NCBI GenBank assembly: GCA_963736975.1
Contig: CAVTQY010000002.1
Span: forward strand, 372,001-436,000
DNA from: CAVTQY01 sp963736975
GTDB lineage: Bacteria; Pseudomonadota; Alphaproteobacteria; Acetobacterales; Acetobacteraceae
Direction: 5' to 3'
Length of the DNA stretch: 64,000 nt
Numbering within the stretch: position 1 is the first letter of the stretch; every line of letters begins with the position of its first letter. Both the position numbers and the translations under genes were made by a program. Below are positions 24,186 through 32,002 of this stretch, piece by piece. The notes below the pieces were generated by a model, which saw only the letters and a program-made list of their open reading frames with translations, was not told the DNA's origin and searched no databases.

Positions 24186-25394
24186 TCACGTCGGCCGGAC
24201 ATGCTCCGGCAGAAAGCCGAGCCCGACCAGCCGGGCTGCCAGCCCACGCAGCGCCGGCACGTTCTGCATCAGCCGCAGCGCGAGCGGCACGGTTGGGGTC
24301 GTGTCCGCCGCCAGCACACGGCGGATCACCCGGTTCTGCAGCAGGATCTGCAATCGCTGCGTCAGCCGCGTCGGTGTCTCCCGCCGGCGCTGCACGGCCT
24401 TTAATGTTTCATGCGAAACATGGCCGGCCCGCAGAGCGGGGATCAGGATATTGGCTGCCGCGACCGCATCCTGTATCGCCAGGTTGATGCCCACGCCGCC
24501 GATCGGCGACATGGCGTGCGCGGCATCGCCGATCAGCAACAGACCGGGGCGGTGCCATTCGCGCACGCGGTTCACCGCCACGGTCAGCAGCTTCACATCG
24601 TCCCAACTGTTGATCTCATCGACGCGATCGGCAAAAGCCGGCACCAGCCTCGCGATCTCGGCGCGAAACGCCGGCAGGCCCCTTGCATGTATGTCATCCA
24701 CCGCACCTTTGGCGATCACGAATGCGCATTGCCAGTAATCGCCGCGGTCGATCGTGATAAAGATCCGCCCGGCGGTGACACGACCCAGTGAAACCTGCGG
24801 ATCGTCGTTGCGGCGCGGCAGCCGTAGCCATAACACGTCCATCGGTGCGCCGAGATCGAGCACCCGGAACCCTCCGGCCTCGCGCAAGGTTGAGTGTCGC
24901 CCATCGGCCGCGACCACCAGTTCCGCGCTGATCTCCAGCTCACGGTCCGGCCCGCGGGCACGCAACCCACGCACGCAGCCAGCCGCTTCGATCAGACCCG
25001 TCGCCTCTGTCTGCATCAACAAGCGGAAGCTTGGGTAGGCTTTCGCGCGACTGGCCAGGAAGTCGAGGAAATCCCATTGCGGCATGAGAGCGATGAAGCC
25101 GCAGCGCGTCGGCAGATGGGTGAAATCGGCAACCTCCAACACGGTATCGCCGATCTGCGCGCCGAGCGTTCGTGCCTTGGCGTGCGGGAGCTTCAGCAGG
25201 TCGTCGAGCATGCCGAGCTCATGCATGACCTGCAGCGTCGAGGGATGAATCGTGTCGCCGCGGAAGTCGCGCAGGAAATCGGCGTGCTTTTCCAGCACGG
25301 TCACATCGATACCGGCGCGAGCGAGCAGCAGCCCCAGCATCATGCCGGCAGGGCCGCCGCCGGCGATGCAGCAACGGGTGGATAGAGCGGCCAT
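24186..25394 (-). CDS. FAD-dependent monooxygenase (PHBH/UbiH type)
   Basis: A 402-residue class A flavoprotein hydroxylase. The start MAALSTRCCIAGGGPAGMM at 25394 puts the Rossmann GxGxxG (AGGGPAGM) at the N-terminus, as normal. The DG motif appears as VVAADGRHSTLRE and the second FAD motif as LLLIGDAAHAMSPIGGVGINLAIQD. Such enzymes hydroxylate aromatic rings or similar substrates with NAD(P)H and O2. It stops six bases from the convergent beta-helix gene. A 14/16 parS-like sequence lies inside the coding region at 24405. The substrate cannot be assigned. Confidence 0.9.
   Translation of the reverse strand: MAALSTRCCIAGGGPAGMMLGLLLARAGIDVTVLEKHADFLRDFRGDTIHPSTLQVMHELGMLDDLLKLPHAKARTLGAQIGDTVLEVADFTHLPTRCGFIALMPQWDFLDFLASRAKAYPSFRLLMQTEATGLIEAAGCVRGLRARGPDRELEISAELVVAADGRHSTLREAGGFRVLDLGAPMDVLWLRLPRRNDDPQVSLGRVTAGRIFITIDRGDYWQCAFVIAKGAVDDIHARGLPAFRAEIARLVPAFADRVDEINSWDDVKLLTVAVNRVREWHRPGLLLIGDAAHAMSPIGGVGINLAIQDAVAAANILIPALRAGHVSHETLKAVQRRRETPTRLTQRLQILLQNRVIRRVLAADTTPTVPLALRLMQNVPALRGLAARLVGLGFLPEHVRPT
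24405..24420. promoter_or_regulatory. Weak parS-like site inside the monooxygenase gene
   Basis: TGTTTCATGCGAAACA matches 14 of 16 bases of the bacterial parS consensus TGTTTCACGTGAAACA, with the two central mismatches reducing likely ParB affinity. It lies 1.87 kb from a 15/16 match at 26274, and parS sites usually cluster. Confidence 0.35.
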
Positions 25395-25441
25395 CGGGCG
25401 AGAGCTTAGCACCGGCACGGGAAGAATGGAGGGGCGTTTTC

Positions 25442-25753
25442 TTACCTCGTGACACTGCGCAGGAAGGACCGATCCTCGTTCAGGATGCAGCCCGAGGCAT
25501 CGACGCGGCGAGCCGTCTCGGCGGCGGCGGGATCGGCGGCGAGCTTCTCCCGATACCGTTCATAGCAAGCGAGGTCGGGAAAATCGATGAGGCCCAGCGC
25601 GATGTTGGTCGGGCCGGCGAATTTGGTCGGCAGGTAGTAGTGCGCGGAGGTGCCGCCGCAGCGCTCGATATGGGCGGGCAAAGCTCGAGCATACGCGTCG
25701 AAATCGGCCATTTTGTTGATATCCAGCGTGTAGCGGATGCAGAGGGTGAACAT
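25442..25753 (-). CDS. NIPSNAP family protein
   Basis: A 103-residue ferredoxin-like alpha/beta-barrel protein. The start MFTLCIRYTLDINKMADFD at 25753 has GGGAGAAG upstream. The NIPSNAP pattern is complete: CIRYTLD strand, FDAYARALPAHIERCGG, and FPDLACYERYREKLAADP. It lies 48 bp upstream of the monooxygenase gene on the same strand, and the two may be co-expressed. Family members are often associated with catabolic operons, but no chemistry is established for this type. Confidence 0.85.
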   Translation of the reverse strand: MFTLCIRYTLDINKMADFDAYARALPAHIERCGGTSAHYYLPTKFAGPTNIALGLIDFPDLACYERYREKLAADPAAAETARRVDASGCILNEDRSFLRSVTR

Positions 25754-25859
25754 GCGCTTCTCCCGATCGTTGTGACCGCAGGGAGATGATCCGGGGAGCG
25801 GGTCCGGTCGAGTGCGAACGCTTCGGCGCTGACCGAAGCGAGGGAGGCCTAGTGCGCAG

Positions 25860-26292
25860 TATCAGGGCACGGTGCAGTCCGCCAAGGCGGCGATCGCCAC
25901 CGACCAGCTCAACATAGCGTACTGCCACATCGTCTCCCCGATTGATGGGGCGCGTCGGCCTGCGTCTGGTGGATCCCGGCAATTATGTGCAGACCAGCAA
26001 CACCGCGGGGATCGCCGTCGTCACCCAGTTGCAGCCGATGTCACCTCGAAGACGCTGCCGCTGATCCAGGTGGAGGATCTCGGTGATACAAGGCTGGCGC
26101 AGAAGATATCGCAGCCGCCCGGCGTGGGGCTGGTCAGCATGGGCTCGATATCGACGGCCTACGCACCACGCCTGACAATGCCAATGTGGATGATCCGAAG
26201 GGCAGCGTCTACGGAGTTGGCTTCGAGCGGGAGGCCCGTGCGGGTGGCGTAGCGGCGTTCGATGTTCTCGATGTGTTTCACGTGAAACGTTC
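25860..26292 (+). pseudogene. Relic of an RND efflux operon (MFP fragment fused to RND permease fragment)
   Basis: Frames must be changed to read it. At 25874-26040: QSAKAAIATDQLNIAYCHIV, SPIDG, GLRLVDPGNYVQTSNTAG and VVTQLQPM, which is the barrel region of an MdtA-type membrane-fusion protein. Directly after, from 26044: TSKTLPLIQVEDLGDTRLAQ and PPGVGLVSM, then LRTTPDNANVDDPKGS, which is the periplasmic part of an MdtB-type permease. Hundreds of codons between the two parts are missing. It differs from the intact operon at 55992-64000, so it is a lost paralogue and not a recent copy of it. Confidence 0.75.
26274..26289. promoter_or_regulatory. parS-like ParB-binding site
   Basis: TGTTTCACGTGAAACG is identical to the parS consensus at 15 of 16 bases and keeps the perfect central palindrome TTTCACGTGAAA. 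It sits at the end of the RND relic, 80 bp before four 32-bp repeats. Sites of this quality are rare outside the origin-proximal domain. No parA or parB is in the window. Confidence 0.65.
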
Positions 26293-26368
26293 GTAAATAA
26301 ACAGTAAACGAGGCGCTGGTATAAGGGCTCGTGCGCCGGTCCGATTATCTGGGCGTAGCTGCCGCGAG

Positions 26369-26489
26369 GTTGTACAACAAGGCGTTTCGGGGCGATGCGC
26401 GTTGTACAACGGGGCATTTTGGGGCGCCGTCGGTTGTACAACAGGGCTTTTTGGGGCATGGCCAGTTGCACAACAGGGCTAAAATCGGG
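26369..26489. repeat. Four tandem 32-bp repeats with palindromic core GTTGTACAAC
   Basis: The core starts at 26369, 26401, 26433 and 26465, exactly 32 bp apart. The first three cores are identical; the fourth is GTTGCACAAC. After each core come roughly RGGGC and then, in the first three, TTTyGGGGC; the last 7 bases vary. The 32-bp spacing is about three helical turns, so all cores face the same side of the DNA. The array lies between a parS-like site and a DnaA box in otherwise non-coding DNA. Confidence 0.85.
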
Positions 26490-26614
26490 TGCGCCAGATG
26501 TACGTTTGGACGGCTGATCGTCTCGGATTTGAGCTAAGAGTTAGGCACCGCTAAATTTTTGGGGAATGCCGATGTCGCCCGAGGGTTGGGAGCGGGGTAG
26601 GTCGGGCATTTACG

Positions 26615-26623
26615 TGTGGATAA
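26615..26623 (-). promoter_or_regulatory. Perfect DnaA box
   Basis: TGTGGATAA is the reverse complement of TTATCCACA, the high-affinity DnaA box. It lies 126 bp after the 32-bp array, next to a local A/T-rich stretch (CTAAATTTTT at 26550-26559). A single 9-mer can occur by chance (another is inside mdtA at 62772), so weight comes only from context. Confidence 0.4.
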
Positions 26624-26751
26624 GAATTGAGAGGTGGCCATTGTGCCCATCGGCGACGGGTCGAGGACCGGGGGGCCTCGCTGCATGGCGGGCCATTCGG
26701 CGGCATCAATGCCTCTTTCCTCGAGTCCGGTCAAAGGTCGACTCCAGGCAC

Positions 26752-29020
26752 AAGCTCGCCGAGACCGACCGGACAGGCGCGGCAAAACTTGTCGCGGAGT
26801 TTCACGCCCGGCTTTGCGGCGTGCGCGTGTTGATCCGGCCTGCGGGACGGGGAATTTTCTGTATGTGACGCTGGAGCTGATGAAGCGGCTGGAAGGGGAG
26901 GTGCTTGATCTGCTGGTTGATCTGTCGCCGGGCGAAGGCGATCGGTTATCGCTGAGCGGGGCGAGCGTTGATCCGCACCAGTTTCTTGGATTGGAGAAGA
27001 ATCCGCGCGCTGTGCCTGTGGCAGAGCTTGTGTTGTGGATCGGCTGGTTGCAATGGCATTTCCGGACGCGCGGCAAGGCTCCGCCGGCGGAGCCGATCAT
27101 GCATGACTTCCATAATATCCAGGAACGGGACGCGCTGCTGGCTTATACGGATGAGGTGCCTGAACGCAACGCACGGGGCGATCCGATGACGCGTTGGGAT
27201 GGCCGCACCTTCAAGCTGCATCCGATCACCGGGGAGGAAGTGCCGGACGAAACGGCCAGGGTTCTGACGTTGCGGCCGGTGGGGGCGATGGCTCAGAGTT
27301 GGCCGGCAGCCGATTTTGTCGTCGGCAATCCGCCGTTCATCGCCGGCAAGGATTTGCGGACGGAGCTTGGCGAGGGCTACACGAAGGCTCTGTGGGGGGC
27401 ATATCCGGACGTGCCGCGTTCGGCCGACCTCGTCATGTTCTTCTGGTGGAAAGCGGCGGAGCTGGCGCGAACCAGCGATCTGCCGCGGCGGTTCGGCCTC
27501 ATCGGGTCCAACAGCATCCGGCAGACCTTCTCGCGCCGCGTCATGGCGGCGGCGCTGGAGGGCAAGCGCCGGCTGCATCTGGTGTTCGCCATTCCGGACC
27601 ATCCGTGGGCGGACGGCGCCGGGGCGGCTGCGGTTCGGATCGCGATGACGGTGGCTGAGCGATCGATCTCGGCGAAGCGGACCGGCCGGCTCGCCACGGT
27701 GACTGCGGAGCGAGCGGTAAAGGAGGGTGCGCCCGAGGTCGAGTTGGCGATGCGCGAGGGGGTGATCAACGCTGACCTGACGGTGGGGACGGATGTAACC
27801 TCGGCGCGGCCGCTGAGGGCGAACGAGGGGCTGTGTTGTCCCGGCGTAAAGCTGCATGGTGCAGGATTTATCGTCTCTCCCGCAACTGCACGCGGGCTGG
27901 GGTTGGGACGGATTGCAGGGTTGGAGCGGCATATCCGGCCTTATCTGAACGGGCGCGATCTGACGCAGAGAAGCCGCGGGCAGATGGTGATTGATCTTTT
28001 CGGGCTCACGGAAGATGAGGTGCGGCAGCGGTTTCCGGCGGTGTACCAGCACGTCCTGCTGCGGGTTAAGCCAGAGAGGGATCAGAACAACCGGCCCAGT
28101 TATCGCGACGCGTGGTGGGTATTCGGCGAGCCGAGGCGGGAGCTGAGGCCTGGTTACGTGGCCTGCGACGTTATACCGCTACTGTGGAAACCGCGAAGCA
28201 CAGGCCGTTTGTGTTTTTGCCGGCTGAGACAATTGCTGACAACATGCTGGTCTGTTTCGCCAGCGATGACGCATTGCATCTGGGTGTTTTGTCGTCGAGG
28301 TTCCATGTTGTTTGGGCGCTCGCGGCCGGTGGTCGGCAGGGCGTAGGCAACGATCCTCGATACAATAAGACACGTTGCTTTGATCCATTCCCTTTCCCAT
28401 TTCCCACCCATTCGCAGGCGGAGAAGATTCGGGTCGCTGCCGAGGAGCTGGACACACATCGGAAGGCTCGACTGTCCGCCCATCCTGAGCTCACCCTGAC
28501 TTCCCTTTATAATGTGCTCGTTGCTTTACGCGCCGGCGCCCCACTCTCGCCGGCGGAGCGCGACATCCATGATGCGGGGCAGGTGTCGATCCTGCGTGAG
28601 TTGCATGATCGGCTGGATGCAGCCGTTGCCGCTGCGTATGGTTGGCCGGTTGACTTGAACGACAGCGAGGTCCTCACACGACTTGTGACGTTGAATGCGG
28701 AGCGCCGAGCCGAGGAAGAGGCCGGGCTCGTTCGCTGGCTTCGGCGCGAGTATCAGGCTCCGGAGGAGACTGGCAGGCGTGCGACGCAGAGCAGCCTTGT
28801 CATCGAAGAAACGACCGTCGTGGAGGCGCTTCCCTGGCCGAAGCGGATACCCGACCAGTATGTCACTCTGCGTGCGGCACTTGCTGGGCATCCGGCGACG
28901 CCGACCGAGCTGACCCGCCGCTTCGTTCGGGCGCCGCGTACCCGCATGAAGGAGATGCTGGAGGCGCTGGTCGCCATGGGGCAGGCTCGGCAGGTCGGCG
29001 ACGGGCGGTATGTGAGTTGA
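26752..29020 (+). pseudogene. Class I DNA methyltransferase / type II RM-like protein, truncated and frameshifted
   Basis: Remains of a large N6-adenine DNA methyltransferase of the Eco57I/YeeA kind. The first fragment (KLAETDRTGAAKLVAEFHARLCGVRVL) is one base out of frame from motif I (DPACGTGNFLYVTLELMKRL); restoring one G near 26833 would join them. Motif IV NPPFIAGKD follows, then LPRRFGLIGSNSIRQ and YLNGRDL. A second shift near 28150 leads to RRYTATVETAKHRPFVFLP and a C-terminal target-recognition and helical tail ending at TGA 29020. The N-terminal few hundred residues are missing. It cannot make a working enzyme as sequenced. Confidence 0.82.
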
Positions 29021-29038
29021 TGACGGGCACCCTCACCC

Positions 29039-29080
29039 GGTTCGCTTTGCGAACCGACCTCTCCCGCGAGCGGGAGAGGT
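29039..29080. terminator. Two tandem perfect hairpins after the methyltransferase relic
   Basis: First hairpin GGTTCGC-TTT-GCGAACC (29039-29055), second ACCTCTCCCGC-GA-GCGGGAGAGGT (29057-29080). Both arms pair perfectly. There is no clear T-run, so this may be a dispersed repeat rather than a classical terminator. Confidence 0.45.
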
Positions 29081-29205
29081 GACGCTGCTCTCCGAGCTTA
29101 CTCAGAGGCAACGGCGGCGGATTGAAGGGCAGTTCCGGGTCGAGATCGGTCGCCGCAGATGGCCGCTGGTGTAATACCAGCCCGCGGAAATGTTGACCCT
29201 CCTGG

Positions 29206-29289
29206 GTCATTGCGGCGGAAGCCGGGAACCCAGGCGAGAGGCGCCGAATTCCATGGAGCAGCCTGGGTGCCGGCTTTCGCCGGCATGAC
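29206..29289. repeat. Long imperfect inverted repeat
   Basis: Left arm 29206-29234 (GTCATTGCGGCGGAAGCC...) pairs with right arm 29262-29289 (...GGCTTTCGCCGGCATGAC) over about 28 bases with a few mismatches. The sequence type is a common proteobacterial intergenic repeat. The remaining bases between 29081 and 29335 show no gene. Confidence 0.6.
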
Positions 29290-29335
29290 GAAGGAAGCGT
29301 CGGCGGTTTCGCGGGCGTATAAGTGCTTGGAAAGG

Positions 29336-29411
29336 TGGCTCCCGGAGTAGGACTCGAACCTACGACCCAGCGGTTAACAGCCGCTTGCTCTACCGACTGA
29401 GCTATCCGGGA
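29336..29411 (-). tRNA. tRNA-Asn (anticodon GTT)
   Basis: A 76-nt cloverleaf on the minus strand. Acceptor TCCCGGA / TCCGGGA, D-arm GCTCAGTCGGTAGAGC, anticodon loop CTGTTAA (anticodon GTT), TpsiC GTTCGAGTC and an encoded CCA. All stems pair. Confidence 0.97.
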
Positions 29412-29505
29412 CCAGCGCGTGCCCCTATCTAGCGAGGCGGCCCCTCGGAAGCAAACCACTGAGGTGCCGTGGCCCCTCGGGCTTACCTGGTGTTAGGATA
29501 CGCTG

Positions 29506-29940
29506 GTGCTCAAAACGCTGACCCGTCTGCACACGCCGGACCTTCTGCATGTGCTCGCCTCCATGGGGCATGGCGACGATATCGCCATCGTGGATGCGCA
29601 TTTCCCGGCGGTGGCGTTGGCCCGAAGGCTGGTGCGGCTGGATGGGGCGGACCTGCCGGAGGTGGTGGATGCCTGCCTCGCGCTGATGCCGCTCGATGAT
29701 TTCGTCGATGCGCCGGCGCGGCGGATGGAGGTGGTAGGCAAGCCGGATGAAATTCCGGACGTGCAGCGGCTGTGCCAGGCGGTGATCGACAAGCGCGAAG
29801 GCCGTCCGGTGCGGCTGGTGGGCACGGAGCGGCACGCCTTCTATGCCGATGCTCGGGCGGCCTTCGCGATCGTGCTGACCGGCGAGTTGCGGCCGTATGG
29901 CTGCCTGTTGCTCAAAAAGGGCGTGGCGCTGCCGGCATGA
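29506..29940 (+). CDS. fucU: RbsD/FucU family sugar mutarotase
   Basis: A 144-residue pentein-like mutarotase that would interconvert alpha and beta sugar anomers. MLKTLTRLHTPDLLHVLASMGHGD places the catalytic His (GHGD) correctly, and IVDAHFPA and the late YADARAAFAIVLTGELRPYGC complete the FucU pattern; YGC is typical of L-fucose mutarotases. The start is GTG at 29506. It overlaps the next gene by four bases (ATGA). No fucose pathway enzymes are adjacent except a galactonate-dehydratase-like gene 4 kb away, so the actual sugar is uncertain. Confidence 0.88.
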   Translation: MLKTLTRLHTPDLLHVLASMGHGDDIAIVDAHFPAVALARRLVRLDGADLPEVVDACLALMPLDDFVDAPARRMEVVGKPDEIPDVQRLCQAVIDKREGRPVRLVGTERHAFYADARAAFAIVLTGELRPYGCLLLKKGVALPA

Positions 29941-30908
29941 GTGGGGAAGGGCGCCTGCGGGTCGGCATCCAGGCGATTCACCGGCAGGCCGAGCCTTCCA
30001 GCCTACCATGGCGGCCGGCGATTGATGAGCTGGTAGCGCTGGTCGAGCTGGTCGATCGGTCAGGCTACGACTTGCTGTGGGTCGGTGACCATGTGTCCTT
30101 CGCCGTGCCCATGCTCGATCCGTTGCTGCAGTTGGCGCAGGCGGCCGTGGTCAGCCGGCGGCTGACCCTGGGCACCGCGGTCTATCTGCTGCCGCTGCGG
30201 CATCCGGCGCCGGTGGCGAAACAGGTGTCGACGCTCGACCACCTGACCGAAGGACGGCTGATCTTCGGGGTGGGGGTGGGCGGGGAGTTTCCGCAGGAAT
30301 ATGCGGCGTGCGGCGTTCCGCTGCAGGAGCGGGGCGCCCGTCTGACCGAGGCGCTCGGGCTGTTGCGGCGGTTCTGGAGCGGCGAGCCGGTGAGCCATGC
30401 CGGGCGGTTTTACGGCCCGTTCAGCGATGTGAGCATGCAGCCGCCGGCGCGGCAGCCCGGTGGACCGCCGATCTGGCTGGGCGGCCGCTCCGAGGCGGCG
30501 CTTCGACGTGCGGGGCGGATGGGCGACGGCTATCTGTCGTATGTGGTTACGCCTGAGATGTACGGGGCTGCGCTCGGCACGATCTGGACCGAGGCGGAAG
30601 CGGTCGGGCGCAGCCTGGACGGGTTCGGCACCGGGCACCTGCTGTTCACGCGGCTGGATGCAACCTATGAGGCCGCGCTGGACGCGGCGACCGCCACGCT
30701 TTCGGTCCGCTACGCGATGGATTTTCGTCGGGCGGCGGAGCGGTACTGCGCGCTTGGCCCTCCGGCTGCCGTGGCGGAACGCATCCGTGCTTTCCATGCC
30801 GCCGGGGTGCGGCATGTGATCCTGGACTTGCTCGGGCCGTATCAGGAGCGCGAGCGGCAGGTCGCCTGGTTCGCCGCCGAGGTGATGCCGCTGCTTCAGG
30901 ACCTGTAG
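29937..30908 (+). CDS. LLM class flavin-dependent oxidoreductase
   Basis: A 323-residue luciferase-like TIM-barrel enzyme using F420 or FMN. The start MSGEGRLRVGIQ (29937) overlaps the fucU stop. Characteristic blocks are DLLWVGDHV, LTLGTAVYLLPLRHPAPVAKQ, HLTEGRLIFGVGVGGEFPQEY and PPIWLGGRSEAALRR. The usual length and pattern suggest a group related to monooxygenases or F420-dependent dehydrogenases. Its 3' end overlaps the convergent amidohydrolase gene by 13 bp. The substrate is unknown. Confidence 0.9.
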   Translation: MSGEGRLRVGIQAIHRQAEPSSLPWRPAIDELVALVELVDRSGYDLLWVGDHVSFAVPMLDPLLQLAQAAVVSRRLTLGTAVYLLPLRHPAPVAKQVSTLDHLTEGRLIFGVGVGGEFPQEYAACGVPLQERGARLTEALGLLRRFWSGEPVSHAGRFYGPFSDVSMQPPARQPGGPPIWLGGRSEAALRRAGRMGDGYLSYVVTPEMYGAALGTIWTEAEAVGRSLDGFGTGHLLFTRLDATYEAALDAATATLSVRYAMDFRRAAERYCALGPPAAVAERIRAFHAAGVRHVILDLLGPYQERERQVAWFAAEVMPLLQDL

Positions 30909-32002
30909 AGGGCGAGCGCGTTTTCCAGGAAGAATTTCCGACGTTTCTCTTCCGGCACCGGCAATGGCAGCGCGAGCGCCGGATCGTCATAGTCCCAGTG
31001 CGGATAGTCGGTCGCGAACAGCAAACGGTCCCAGCCGATCCAATCGAGCACGTCCAGCAGGTGCTCACGCGGCTGCGGTTCTTCCATCGGCTGCGTGGTC
31101 CACCAGACTTGCTGGCGCATGGCCTCGGACGGGGCACGATGCAGATGCGGGGTTTCAACTTTCAGGCGACGCCATAATCTGTCCAGCCGCCAGCCGAGTG
31201 AAGGCACCCAGCCGAAGCCGGACTCGATCAGCACCAGTTTGAAATCCGGGAGGCGATCGAAGACGCCCTCGATCAGCATGCTGGTCAGGAAGGATTGGCA
31301 GGACTGGGCGTGGCCGACCATGTCCTCGATGTAGAAAGAGGGCCAGCCGCTGCCGCTGACCGGCCAGCCGCCGAAGCCGAATGCGTGCACGCCGATCGGC
31401 AGACCGGCGGCGGCGGCCGCTTCGTAGAATTTCCAGTAGCGCTTCTGGCCGGGCGGCTCGGCGGTGCGGTTGAGCATCAGCACCTGGGCGAAGCGGGAAT
31501 CGCCGGCATAGCGTTCGAGCTCGGCGATTGCGGCCTCGGTGTCCTCGAAGGGTACGACGATGGAGCCCTTGAGGCGCGGCTCCGGTGACAACCATTCCGC
31601 GATCAGCCATTCATTCATGGCGTGACAGACTGCGTTGCCAAACTCGCGGTTTTGGAAACTTTGGCCGTTCTCGCCGGTGGCGTTGAGGATGCCGAGCTGC
31701 GTGTTGTTGGCATCCAGAAGCTGCGCGCGCAGGAAGTTCAAATCGCTGCCGGGGCGGCCGTTTGGCGGCCAGGCATCGCGGCGCGAGGCTTGCGGCTGGC
31801 CTTTCGGATACGCCGGGCCGCCCTGGTAGGCCTGGCGCAGCCGGGCGCCGAATGTGGCGTAGTGCTCCTGCCAGCGCTTCGGCAGATAGGGAGCGAGATC
31901 GCCGTTGCCGTTGCGCCCCGGATGGATGTCGCCGTCGGCCGTTGCGAGCTTGGAGACATTCGCCGTCTGCGGGGTCGGGCGGTCGGAGATGTGCACGTTC
32001 AT
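30896..32002 (-). CDS. Amidohydrolase family protein (ACMSD-like), copy 2
   Basis: A 368-residue TIM-barrel metal-dependent hydrolase or decarboxylase of the amidohydrolase-2 type. The first metal motif is DGDIHP (one His instead of HxH), then GVHAFG with a central His, and the end has LLFATDYPHWD, the family's Asp. It is a diverged duplicate of the gene directly upstream, which it overlaps by four bases (ATGA). Insertions such as GGPAYPKGQPQASRRDAWPP distinguish it. The pair may act on related ring-cleavage or decarboxylation substrates; specificity cannot be told. Confidence 0.87.
   Translation of the reverse strand: MNVHISDRPTPQTANVSKLATADGDIHPGRNGNGDLAPYLPKRWQEHYATFGARLRQAYQGGPAYPKGQPQASRRDAWPPNGRPGSDLNFLRAQLLDANNTQLGILNATGENGQSFQNREFGNAVCHAMNEWLIAEWLSPEPRLKGSIVVPFEDTEAAIAELERYAGDSRFAQVLMLNRTAEPPGQKRYWKFYEAAAAAGLPIGVHAFGFGGWPVSGSGWPSFYIEDMVGHAQSCQSFLTSMLIEGVFDRLPDFKLVLIESGFGWVPSLGWRLDRLWRRLKVETPHLHRAPSEAMRQQVWWTTQPMEEPQPREHLLDVLDWIGWDRLLFATDYPHWDYDDPALALPLPVPEEKRRKFFLENALALYRS

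Noticed and set aside
26369..26489. CRISPR array
   Set aside because: The variable part is only about 7 bp and the repeat period is 32 bp in total, far too short for repeat plus spacer; no cas genes are nearby.
19718..29411. Genomic island bounded by tRNA-Arg and tRNA-Asn
   Set aside because: The two tRNA genes differ, no direct repeat of either 3' end was seen, and there is no integrase gene in the interval.
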